This document shows, in pieces, positions 1-5,599 of a DNA stretch of 5,701 bases. The notes below the pieces were generated by a model that ran no database searches, was not told the origin of the DNA, and saw only the letters and a list, made by a program, of their open reading frames with translations. This DNA comes from Lachnospiraceae bacterium (GTDB taxonomy: Bacteria; Bacillota_A; Clostridia; Lachnospirales; Lachnospiraceae), in the NCBI GenBank assembly GCA_017996675.1, contig JAGOGN010000041.1, forward strand, positions 1-5,701. Reading direction: 5' to 3'. The stretch's first letter is position 1, and each line of letters opens with the position of its first letter. The translations under genes were made by a program, and so were the position numbers.

Positions 1-372
1 TACTGCAGCAAGAACACCAATGATCATAGATACTCTACCGCCTTGCCATACTCTTGCAAACAAATCTCTTCCTAATGAATCCGTTCCAAACCAATGTGCT
101 GCACTCGGCCCCTGATTGACTACTCTATTATCTAAGTATGCATAATGATACCCACTAATTTTAGGGCCAAAAATCACCATAAATCCTAATATAATTAATA
201 AAAACAATGCCATTACCGCAATTTTATTTTCTTTTAATCTCCTCCAGGCATCTTTCCAATATCCTACCCGGGGTCTTGCTAAAGACTCATCCTTTGAATC
301 TGAAACTCCAAGGATACGAAACTGATCTGGAGTCAGTCTTTGCAAGGTGCCACTCATTTTATTCTCCTGCAT
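1..372 (-). CDS. OppC/DppC-type peptide ABC transporter permease, N-terminal part (3' end outside window)
   Basis: This is the first 124 residues of the second inner-membrane permease of an oligopeptide/dipeptide/nickel-type ABC importer; the rest runs off the window. A cytoplasmic N-terminus of about 50 residues (containing LTPDQF) leads into one clear membrane helix at residues 51-69. An extracytoplasmic stretch follows, then the family hallmark FGTDSLGRDLFARVWQGGR at residues 95-113, which precedes the main transmembrane domain. The ATP-coupling loop lies beyond the window. I chose the ATG at 370-372 because AGGAGGAG lies five nt or so before it and overlaps the TAG stop of the OppB-type gene. 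The gap is only 10 nt, so the two genes are probably translationally coupled. A second ATG at 355-357 (residue 6) also has its own AGGAG six nt upstream and cannot be excluded. Known of the family: OppB and OppC form a heterodimeric channel driven by OppD/OppF ATPases, which are not in view. The substrate cannot be read from this part. Confidence 0.95.
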   Translation of the reverse strand, partial: MQENKMSGTLQRLTPDQFRILGVSDSKDESLARPRVGYWKDAWRRLKENKIAVMALFLLIILGFMVIFGPKISGYHYAYLDNRVVNQGPSAAHWFGTDSLGRDLFARVWQGGRVSMIIGVLAAV

Positions 373-382
373 GTTTCTCCTC

Positions 383-1306
383 CTACCTAATTCGAATTCT
401 TGGATCTAAAATGCAATATGCAATATCAATCATCAACTGTGATATTACAAAAATCGCTGCTGCAAAAATCGTTGTTCCAATAATCATAGTGAAATCTCTA
501 TCATTAATAGAACTGATATAATAAAATCCAAGACCTGGTATCCCAAATATTTTTTCAGTAATAAATGCACCTGTAAAAATTCCGCCAATTTGTCCTCCTA
601 ATATAGTCAGGCATGGCAAAAAAGAATTTCTCATAACATGATCTTTTACCACATGGAATTCATTTACTCCTTTTGCCTGAGCAGTTAAAACATAATCCTG
701 ACCCATGACATCAATCATTTCTGATTTCACATATCTTGCATAAGTTGCAATCGTGCCAAAACACATAACAATAACCGGCAAGATTACATGTTTCGGTTCT
801 CCCCATCCAGTCGTTGGAAGAAGCTGAAATTTTACGGTTAATAAAAACTGCAATACTGCAGCCATAACAAATACTGGAATTGTAATACCAATAATTGCCA
901 AAACCATAACCAGATAATCGGGCCACTTATTTTTATTTAGTGCGGCAATAATTCCTAATCCCACACCAATGACAAGACCAAAAAGCAACGCTAGTCCTCC
1001 TGGAATTGCTGACACCTTTGAGTTTTGTGAAATTGTTTCAGAAACACTTCTACCTGGATAGCGAAGTGATTCTCCTAAATCTCCTTTAGTTATCAAATTC
1101 TTCATAAAAATGAGATACTGTTCCCCTTTTGATTTATCCAGACCATATTTCGCATAATAATTTTCTCTTGTCTGCTCCGGTAAATTTTTTGCCATATACG
1201 CTAATGGATCACCTGGAATACTGTGCATTAAAAAAAATGTTGCACTGGTTATAATGAACAACGTCAAGAACATATAGCCAATACGTTTGATAATATATTT
1301 TCGCAT
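383..1306 (-). CDS. OppB/DppB-type peptide ABC transporter permease
   Basis: This is a complete 307-residue permease, normal length for the OppB/DppB family. It forms half of the membrane channel of an oligopeptide/dipeptide/nickel-type ABC importer. Residues 1-28 are the typical first membrane helix with basic N-terminus (MRKYIIKRIG), followed by the IPGDPLAYM motif common after helix 1. Further hydrophobic segments lie near 101-122, 131-157, 173-191, 230-250 and 275-297. The ABC-coupling EAA loop is at about 204-227 (QDYVLTAQAKGV...HVMRN), followed by EKIFGIPGLG at 251-260 and the C-terminal DPRIR. These are family hallmarks. The ATG at 1304-1306 is preceded by AGGAG at 1314-1318 with a seven-nt spacer. 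A strong hairpin separates it from the binding-protein gene, and the OppC-type gene follows after 10 nt. The partner ATPases are missing from view. The family assignment is firm; the transported ligand is unknown. Confidence 0.96.
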   Translation of the reverse strand: MRKYIIKRIGYMFLTLFIITSATFFLMHSIPGDPLAYMAKNLPEQTRENYYAKYGLDKSKGEQYLIFMKNLITKGDLGESLRYPGRSVSETISQNSKVSAIPGGLALLFGLVIGVGLGIIAALNKNKWPDYLVMVLAIIGITIPVFVMAAVLQFLLTVKFQLLPTTGWGEPKHVILPVIVMCFGTIATYARYVKSEMIDVMGQDYVLTAQAKGVNEFHVVKDHVMRNSFLPCLTILGGQIGGIFTGAFITEKIFGIPGLGFYYISSINDRDFTMIIGTTIFAAAIFVISQLMIDIAYCILDPRIRIR

Positions 1307-1313
1307 TTTTTCT

Positions 1314-1358
1314 CTCCTATCGTAAAGGGACCACCGTCAATTGTCGGTGGTCCCTTAC
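1314..1358 (-). promoter_or_regulatory. Intercistronic stem-loop between binding-protein and permease genes
   Basis: A perfect 12-bp inverted repeat (AAGGGACCACCG at 1325-1336, CGGTGGTCCCTT at 1345-1356) encloses an 8-nt loop. GT/AC pairs (1322-1323 with 1357-1358) extend it past one bulged A. It begins 15 nt after the binding-protein stop codon and ends just before the permease ribosome binding site (AGGAG, 1314-1318). No U-tract follows on the transcribed strand, only UUUACGAU, so it should not be an efficient terminator. Such hairpins after binding-protein genes are known to protect the upstream mRNA from 3' exonucleases or cause partial termination, giving more binding protein than permease. 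That role is inferred here. Confidence 0.8.
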
Positions 1359-1372
1359 AGTTTGACATGATA

Positions 1373-3055
1373 CTATCTGCCGCTTGTATATACTTTTTTC
1401 AATCCCATTGTTGTGAAGGATAAGGTTGAAGTATTTTTAATATAGCTATATCGGAATGCGTGAGATGTCTCATTTACAACCGGACAAAGTGCACAGCCAC
1501 CGTTAAATAATAATTCTTCTGCTTTTTTATACATTTCAACACGTTTGGATTCATTCATTTCTATACTTGCATTTGCAATCAGTTCATCATACTCTTTGTT
1601 TTCCCAGAATGTTGGAATGGCACCTGCTTTAGACTGCATCAGCCCTAACATAGAAATTGGATCATTATAATCAATTCCCCAAACCATATATCCCATCTGG
1701 TAATCTCCACTGTTTGTTTTTGACTGGAATGTTCCCCATTCATTGGCATCTAATTTGATGTTCACTCCAAGAGTTTTATTGTATTCTTGCTGGAAATATT
1801 CACCAAAGTTTCTCAACCACTGGTTTGTACCACCCATTGAGAATTTAACAGTTACTTTAGATGGATCGCTTCCAAGGCCAAGTTCTTCCATACCTTTTAA
1901 CAACAATTTCTTAGCATCTTCTTCTTTCGACATGGTCTTTAGTGGTTCTTTTACCTGTTTACGATAATCTCCCTGTTCTCCAGTAGAAACACCCTGTGGC
2001 ACCCATGAATAGGAAGGAATCATGGTGTCGAAGAAAATCGTTTTTGCAACATCTTTACGATCAATTGCAATTGAAAATGCTTTTCTAATATTCTCATTTT
2101 TGAAAAACGCATCTTTTGTATTAAAGAAGAAAAAGCGAATACTTGGTACTACAGACTCTGTATAAACAACATTATCTTTACTCTTGAATTTTTCAATCCA
2201 CTCTGGTGTTCCAGAACTACAGCTATCCAAGGAACCATTCTCAAAAGAATTAAATGTTGCAATTTCATCTGTAATGATTTTCCAGTTGATTGCTGTTAAA
2301 TATACATTTTTTTGATCCCAATATTCTTTACTTTTCTCCAGAAGCATTTCCGAATTATGAGTCCATTTTTTGATTTTAAATGGACCATTTCCGATTACTT
2401 TTTCAGGTTCTGCACCATAGGCTTCTCCATATTTTTCAACATAGTCTTTACGAATTGGTAACATCGCTCTAGTATCTGTTAATGACAAAAAGTATGGAGT
2501 CGGATTTTCCAAAGTAATTTCCAGTGTTTTCTTATCAATTACTTTAATTCCAAGATCCGAAACTGCCTTTTCTCCACTGTTAACAGCTACGCCATTTTTA
2601 ATACAGGTAATCAGATACGCATTTGGTGAACCAGTTTTCTGATCCAAGGTATACTGAATTCCATATGCATAATCCTCTGCTGTTACTTCTTTTCCATCTG
2701 CCCACTTATTATCTCTTAACTTAAATGTCCAGACTGTTCCATCTTCATTGGATTCCCAACTCTCTGCTGCTGCACCAATACGTACATTCTTGCCTTTTTG
2801 TTCATCCATACGTGTGAGTGGTTCCATGATATTTAGTAAGACCCCATTACCATAACCATCATTACCCTTTGCACTATCCAGTGTAGATGGATCTGAAGAC
2901 ATGAATCCATTATAAAATTGTTTCGTGTCCAGCTTATTTCCGTCTACTTCGATCTGTCCTTTTCCTGACCCAGATTGTTCTTCTTTGCTTCCACATGCTA
3001 CCAGTGAAAGAACCATTGCTCCTGCTAACATGAGAGCAACCATTTTCTTCTTCAT
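1373..3055 (-). CDS. OppA/DppE-type extracellular solute-binding lipoprotein (SBP family 5)
   Basis: This complete 560-residue protein is the substrate-capturing component of the ABC importer encoded downstream. A lipoprotein signal (residues 1-20: KKK, a hydrophobic core, then SLVAC) places Cys21 as the lipidated residue, and a Gly/Ser/Glu-rich linker follows. It is therefore expected on the outer face of the cytoplasmic membrane. Family-5 hallmarks are visible: LAESW-like AAAESW at 95-100, WTFKLRDNKWADGKEVTAED at 109-128, IGNGPFKIKKW at 221-231 with KEYWD at 243-247, IRKAFSIAIDR at 323-333, and WGIDYNDP at 459-466. Length is normal for OppA/DppE proteins. The ATG at 3053-3055 has AGGGAGG at 3064-3070 with an eight-nt spacer. 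A good promoter lies 50-80 nt upstream, so this gene opens the operon. Family members bind oligopeptides, dipeptides, nickel chelates or, in some lineages, oligosaccharides. The sequence does not tell which, although the neighbouring RpiR-type regulator makes a sugar-containing ligand possible. Confidence 0.95.
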   Translation of the reverse strand: MKKKMVALMLAGAMVLSLVACGSKEEQSGSGKGQIEVDGNKLDTKQFYNGFMSSDPSTLDSAKGNDGYGNGVLLNIMEPLTRMDEQKGKNVRIGAAAESWESNEDGTVWTFKLRDNKWADGKEVTAEDYAYGIQYTLDQKTGSPNAYLITCIKNGVAVNSGEKAVSDLGIKVIDKKTLEITLENPTPYFLSLTDTRAMLPIRKDYVEKYGEAYGAEPEKVIGNGPFKIKKWTHNSEMLLEKSKEYWDQKNVYLTAINWKIITDEIATFNSFENGSLDSCSSGTPEWIEKFKSKDNVVYTESVVPSIRFFFFNTKDAFFKNENIRKAFSIAIDRKDVAKTIFFDTMIPSYSWVPQGVSTGEQGDYRKQVKEPLKTMSKEEDAKKLLLKGMEELGLGSDPSKVTVKFSMGGTNQWLRNFGEYFQQEYNKTLGVNIKLDANEWGTFQSKTNSGDYQMGYMVWGIDYNDPISMLGLMQSKAGAIPTFWENKEYDELIANASIEMNESKRVEMYKKAEELLFNGGCALCPVVNETSHAFRYSYIKNTSTLSFTTMGLKKVYTSGR

Positions 3056-3105
3056 CTTAAGTACCTCCCTGCAAAACTATTTGTTTACTTTAGTTTGATA
3101 AAGTG

Positions 3106-3134
3106 ATTATAGCATTTACTAAAAATAATGCCAT
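3106..3134 (-). promoter_or_regulatory. Probable sigma-A promoter of the transporter operon
   Basis: Read on the minus strand, TATAAT (3106-3111) is a perfect -10 box and carries the extended TG motif (TGCTATAAT, 3106-3114). A -35 candidate ATGGCA (3129-3134, 4 of 6 matches to TTGACA) sits exactly 17 nt upstream. Transcription would start near 3098-3100, giving a leader of about 45 nt before the binding-protein ATG. The -35 box directly abuts the U-tract of the upstream terminator, so the operon gets its own promoter right after the regulator's transcript ends. Confidence 0.75.
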
Positions 3135-3186
3135 AAAAAACAAAAAAAAATGCGGCTATACTGTATTTTTGTCAGTATTGCACATT
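3135..3186 (-). terminator. Rho-independent terminator after the RpiR-type gene
   Basis: On the minus strand, ATACTG (3173-3178) pairs with CAGTAT (3158-3163) across a nine-nt A-rich loop. Past an A/A mismatch, GC pairs continue, and AAUGU pairs with GCAUU (one G-U pair, one bulged C), giving a stem of about 13 pairs. A run of nine T then GTTTTTT follows (3150-3135), a classic U-tract. It lies about 65 nt after the regulator stop codon and just before the transporter promoter. It should separate the two transcripts, although an attenuator role is possible. Confidence 0.8.
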
Positions 3187-3228
3187 TTTTATAGTGTTTA
3201 CAAAGCTAAATATAGTTTTCTCCTATAC

Positions 3229-3256
3229 ATTATATCCAAATCATTGGTTTCATCAA
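3229..3256 (-). promoter_or_regulatory. Weak candidate second promoter upstream of the terminator
   Basis: On the minus strand TTGATG (3251-3256) and TATAAT (3229-3234) are separated by 16 nt, so both boxes are near consensus. They straddle the stop codon of the RpiR-type gene. A transcript from here would start near 3222 and meet the terminator at 3135-3186 before reaching the binding-protein gene. It would therefore matter only if that terminator is conditional. In AT-rich DNA such pairs also arise by chance. Confidence 0.3.
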
Positions 3257-4113
3257 TTCTTAAACAAGGCTTCAAAATCTTCCATCCGTTCTGTCGATGA
3301 ACCCTTTTCTTTCTTCTTAATCTTCAATGCAGATGACAAAATATTTAATAATGCCATTGGTGCAGATAAGGAATTCAGAAACATTCTAGTTACGCTTGGA
3401 GCAATTAAATGGTAATTACTAAAACGAATTTGCTCATTTTCTGTGGAATCTGTAATTAAAATTACTTTCGTTCCATTTGCCTTTGCATATTCCATTAATT
3501 TATTTGTCATAAAATAATAGTCTGGAAACGAAAATACAATTAACAATCCAGTACCATCAAAGTTTGGAAGTGCAGAATAAACGCTGTCATTCAATTCAGA
3601 ATTAATCGCCATTCCAGAAATATCCATTTCTGCCAGATGTGTAGCCAGATACTCTGCCATCAGGTAAGAAACTCCTCGTCCGCACAAAACAACTTTCTTA
3701 TAATTTAAAATAACTTCAGCAACACGGTAAATCTCTCTCACGTCAACCAGTCGAACAAATTCTTTCATTAAGACCTGTTCTTCGTCAACAATATCCTTTA
3801 ATAACTGTTCCTTATCACTGAGTTCATAGGAAGGAACGTCTCCAGCAATATATTCACTATTTTCATGAAGTTCCTGCTTAATCCCTTCACTAATCATCTT
3901 TCTGCATTCATATTTTAATTCATTAAAATTATCATAGCCTAAAGACTGGCATGTATTTAAGATTGTAATTTCCGTCACACCAATTTGCTGACTCATTTCC
4001 TTTAATGTTATAAATGACATCATTTCAATGTGTTCACGTATAAAATCAGCAACTGATTTTTGTTTTTTGGTAAGCCCCTGGTAGTATTCGTCTATCCGTT
4101 TCTTAATGTTCAT
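3253..4113 (-). CDS. RpiR-family transcriptional regulator (HTH + SIS domain)
   Basis: This 286-residue protein is a normal-length RpiR/MurR-type regulator. The N-terminal HTH domain spans about residues 5-80: LTKKQKSVADFI opens it, and the helix-turn-helix lies around 36-60 (LKEMSQQIGVTEITI...SLGY). A linker of about 50 residues leads to a SIS domain at about 125-265, with the nucleotide-fold glycine motif VVLCGRGVSYLMAEYLA (141-157) and the strand-loop LIVFSFPDYY (191-200), then VILITDS (217-223). SIS domains bind phosphosugars and related ligands, which usually act as effectors. I chose the ATG at 4111-4113 because GGAGG sits five nt before it. A GTG at 4123-4125, with AGGGG upstream, would add four residues. 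A 17-bp palindrome just upstream suggests auto-regulation. The transporter operon begins 197 nt after the stop, making it the likeliest target. The recognition helix lacks the usual A-T-V-x-R-F pattern, so its operator cannot be predicted from relatives. Whether it activates or represses is unknown. Confidence 0.93.
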   Translation of the reverse strand: MNIKKRIDEYYQGLTKKQKSVADFIREHIEMMSFITLKEMSQQIGVTEITILNTCQSLGYDNFNELKYECRKMISEGIKQELHENSEYIAGDVPSYELSDKEQLLKDIVDEEQVLMKEFVRLVDVREIYRVAEVILNYKKVVLCGRGVSYLMAEYLATHLAEMDISGMAINSELNDSVYSALPNFDGTGLLIVFSFPDYYFMTNKLMEYAKANGTKVILITDSTENEQIRFSNYHLIAPSVTRMFLNSLSAPMALLNILSSALKIKKKEKGSSTERMEDFEALFKN

Positions 4114-4133
4114 TTTTCCCTCCACTTTTCCCC

Positions 4134-4150
4134 TATACTATAATAGTATA
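4134..4150. promoter_or_regulatory. Perfect 17-bp palindrome, candidate operator and -10 region of the RpiR-type gene
   Basis: TATACTATAATAGTATA is a perfect inverted repeat, with 8-bp arms around one central base. Its centre is about 29 nt before the regulator's ATG. On the minus strand it contains -10-like hexamers (TATACT at 4145-4150, TATTAT at 4140-4145), but no good -35 box lies 16-18 nt upstream. A transcript starting near 4138 would have a short leader of about 25 nt. A protein bound here would overlap the promoter, which fits auto-repression or control by another regulator. The palindrome is seen directly; the operator role is inferred. Confidence 0.55.
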
Positions 4151-4161
4151 CACGAATAGGG

Positions 4162-4192
4162 CGAAAAAACATAGTATTTATTGTGTTTTTCG
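4162..4192. repeat. Inverted repeat CGAAAAA...TTTTTCG enclosing an extra half-site
   Basis: CGAAAAA (4162-4168) and TTTTTCG (4186-4192) are perfect 7-bp arms 17 nt apart. Between them, ATAGTATT (4171-4178) matches the palindrome half-site ATAGTATA (4143-4150) at seven of eight positions, in the same orientation and 28 bp away. It could be an additional binding element upstream of the regulator promoter. A:T runs make chance arms fairly likely. Confidence 0.4.
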
Positions 4193-4274
4193 AATTCCAA
4201 AACAAATAAAGGAATAGATATCTTTTTTGCACTTTTTAACTGTTCTCCTAATAAATGAGGAGTAATCATTTCTA

Positions 4275-4309
4275 GTTGACTAGATAATCGTACGGACAAA
4301 CTAGTCAGC
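4275..4309. repeat. Inverted repeat within a CTAG-rich segment
   Basis: TGACTAG (4277-4283) and CTAGTCA (4301-4307) are perfect 7-bp arms, extended to nine by one G-U and one G-C pair (GTTGACTAG / CTAGTCAGC). The 17-nt loop contains the palindrome CGTACG (4289-4294). Further CTAG tetramers stand at 4272-4275 and 4326-4329. No U-tract follows the stem on the minus strand, so it is a poor terminator candidate for the dehydrogenase operon. It could be an RNA hairpin or a protein site; its role is unknown. Confidence 0.45.
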
Positions 4310-4363
4310 GCCTGTGTGGTAATATCTAGATAAATCTTCTTTCTTCACCTTATGCTCCTCCTG

Positions 4364-5563
4364 TTAATGCAGTAATCTTTCATATAGTTCCACAAGCTGA
4401 TTCGTATCAAAAATGCGAGGAACTGGGTACAGCGGATTTGCCTCTTTTTGGGCATGATTTGCAAGCACCATAATATCCTCTTTTTGAAGATCATCCATCT
4501 TTTCTGGTATTTCCATCTTAGAATTGAGCTCTTTGATTTTTCGAATCAAGATCAATGCATTTTCTTTTGGGGTCTGATCAATGCTACCAGCTCCTATCTC
4601 AATTGCAAGCTCGCTTAAAGACTCATAAACCGATTCTCCATACGCTTCAAGCACAATCGGCAAAATCACCGCATTCGCCAGTCCATGTGCCGTATTATAA
4701 TAAGCTCCAAGGCTATGCGCAATTGCATGAACATACCCTACATAGGCCCTAGTAAACGCAACTCCAGCATAATAAGAAGCCTTTTGCATTTGCCCACGCT
4801 CGTGCATGTTCGCTCCATCTTCATATGCCAGTAATAAATGATCGAAAATAAGCTTTGTAGCCTGTAATGCCATAGCTTTCGTTTCTTTTGTATTACTTCG
4901 TCCAATATAAGCCTCGATTGCATGGGTAAGCGCATCCATCCCTGTTGTTGCAGTAATAGCCGGTGGTAAGTTCTTTGTTACAATCGGATCGAGCACAGCT
5001 ACATGTGGAATTAATGCCACATCGCTAATCGCATATTTCTCACGTTTGATTGGATCACTGATGACTGCTGCAATTGTGGTTTCACTTCCTGTACCTGCTG
5101 TGGTTGGGATTGCTACTAAATAAGGAATCTTTCTTCGAACCTTTAAAACACCTTTCAGTTGGGAAACTGTTTTCTTCGGTCTTGCAACCCTTGCTGCAAC
5201 CGCTTTTCCACAGTCCATTGGAGATCCTCCTCCGAAAACAATAATTCCGTCGCAGGATTTCACCCAATATAAACTAAGTGCTTCCTCCACATTCGCTACT
5301 GTTGGATTTGAAACTGTACTCGAATATACCTCAAAATGAATATCATTTTGGGATAAAGATTTTTCGAATGGTCCTAACATGCCTGAGGCATAAATGTGTG
5401 GTCCGGTAACAATCAGTGGATGTTTCCATCCTCTTTCTATCAATAGTGGCGCTAGATTTTCTAAACAACCTTCCCCTTCTATTAATTCCGGTTTTCTCCA
5501 TGGTAAGAGATAAGAAACCATTCGAAAAATAAATTGAACCACTCTGCAGTATATTCGATACAT
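4364..5563 (-). CDS. Iron-type (group III) alcohol dehydrogenase
   Basis: This complete 399-residue cytoplasmic oxidoreductase interconverts alcohols and aldehydes or ketones with NAD(P)(H); the substrate is not predictable. I chose the ATG at 5561-5563 because GAGGTG lies five nt before it. An ATG at 5576-5578, five codons earlier, lacks a well-placed site. Residues 1-25 are hydrophobic and aromatic with basic residues, ending in LLPWRKPELIEG, a lead-in I recall from other Firmicutes dehydrogenases. The N-terminal dinucleotide-binding domain holds GGGSPMDCGKA (111-121) and PTTAGTGSET (153-162). The C-terminal domain carries the metal ligands Asp210 and His214 (GMDALTHAIEAY), His279 (VHAIAHSLG) and His293 (AHG), with the 14-residue spacing of the last two matching E. 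coli FucO. His283 is also conserved. Gly54 (IVTGPH) stands where NAD-specific relatives have Asp, hinting at NADP(H). Ala292 replaces the usual Pro before HG. The gene follows a membrane-protein gene by about 35 nt, probably in one operon. No clear terminator follows. Confidence 0.95.
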   Translation of the reverse strand: MYRIYCRVVQFIFRMVSYLLPWRKPELIEGEGCLENLAPLLIERGWKHPLIVTGPHIYASGMLGPFEKSLSQNDIHFEVYSSTVSNPTVANVEEALSLYWVKSCDGIIVFGGGSPMDCGKAVAARVARPKKTVSQLKGVLKVRRKIPYLVAIPTTAGTGSETTIAAVISDPIKREKYAISDVALIPHVAVLDPIVTKNLPPAITATTGMDALTHAIEAYIGRSNTKETKAMALQATKLIFDHLLLAYEDGANMHERGQMQKASYYAGVAFTRAYVGYVHAIAHSLGAYYNTAHGLANAVILPIVLEAYGESVYESLSELAIEIGAGSIDQTPKENALILIRKIKELNSKMEIPEKMDDLQKEDIMVLANHAQKEANPLYPVPRIFDTNQLVELYERLLH

Positions 5564-5582
5564 CACAACACCTCTCATCCCT

Positions 5583-5599
5583 AAAGAAGTACCTTCTTT
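5583..5599. repeat. Small hairpin between membrane-protein stop and dehydrogenase start
   Basis: AAAGAAG (5583-5589) and CTTCTTT (5593-5599) form a perfect 7-bp stem with a three-nt loop; the 3' arm on the plus strand touches the membrane-protein stop codon. It is short, A:T-rich and lacks a U-tract, so it probably does not stop transcription into the dehydrogenase gene. Confidence 0.45.

Larger units (their letters stand above)
4138..4363 (-). other. Strong ribosome binding site leading into a 15-codon ORF and an offset open frame (possible decayed or micro gene)
   Basis: Directly after the dehydrogenase stop codon the minus strand reads CAGGAGGAGCATAAGGTG, a near-perfect ribosome binding site (AGGAGGAG, 4355-4362) eight nt before a GTG at 4346-4348. 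That frame encodes only 15 residues, MKKEDLSRYYHTGAD, and stops at 4301-4303. In the next frame, reading is open from just after a TGA at 4345-4347 down to a TAG at 4138-4140, about 68 codons. It has no usable start codon near its beginning. Removing one base early in the reading frame would join the start to the long frame, so a frameshifted small gene is one reading. A short leader-like peptide or chance are others. I recognise no family in either product, and the long frame runs into the palindrome before the regulator, which argues against it being functional. Confidence 0.3.

Noticed and set aside
207..521. Plus-strand open frame of 104 codons across the oppC/oppB junction
   Set aside because: It lies antisense to two firmly identified permease genes, has no family-like sequence, and is explained by their codon pattern.
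3187..3204. A catabolite-response-element-like stretch (TTTGTAAACACTATAAAA on the minus strand)
   Set aside because: The central CG of the cre consensus is CA here and the right half does not match, so I would not call CcpA control from it.
4276..4305. Plus-strand TTGACT as a possible -35 box for an antisense transcript
   Set aside because: No -10-like hexamer occurs 16-18 nt downstream, and no plus-strand gene follows.
5583..5599. The small hairpin after the membrane-protein gene as a terminator
   Set aside because: The stem is only 7 bp, A:T-rich, and not followed by a U-tract on the transcribed strand.
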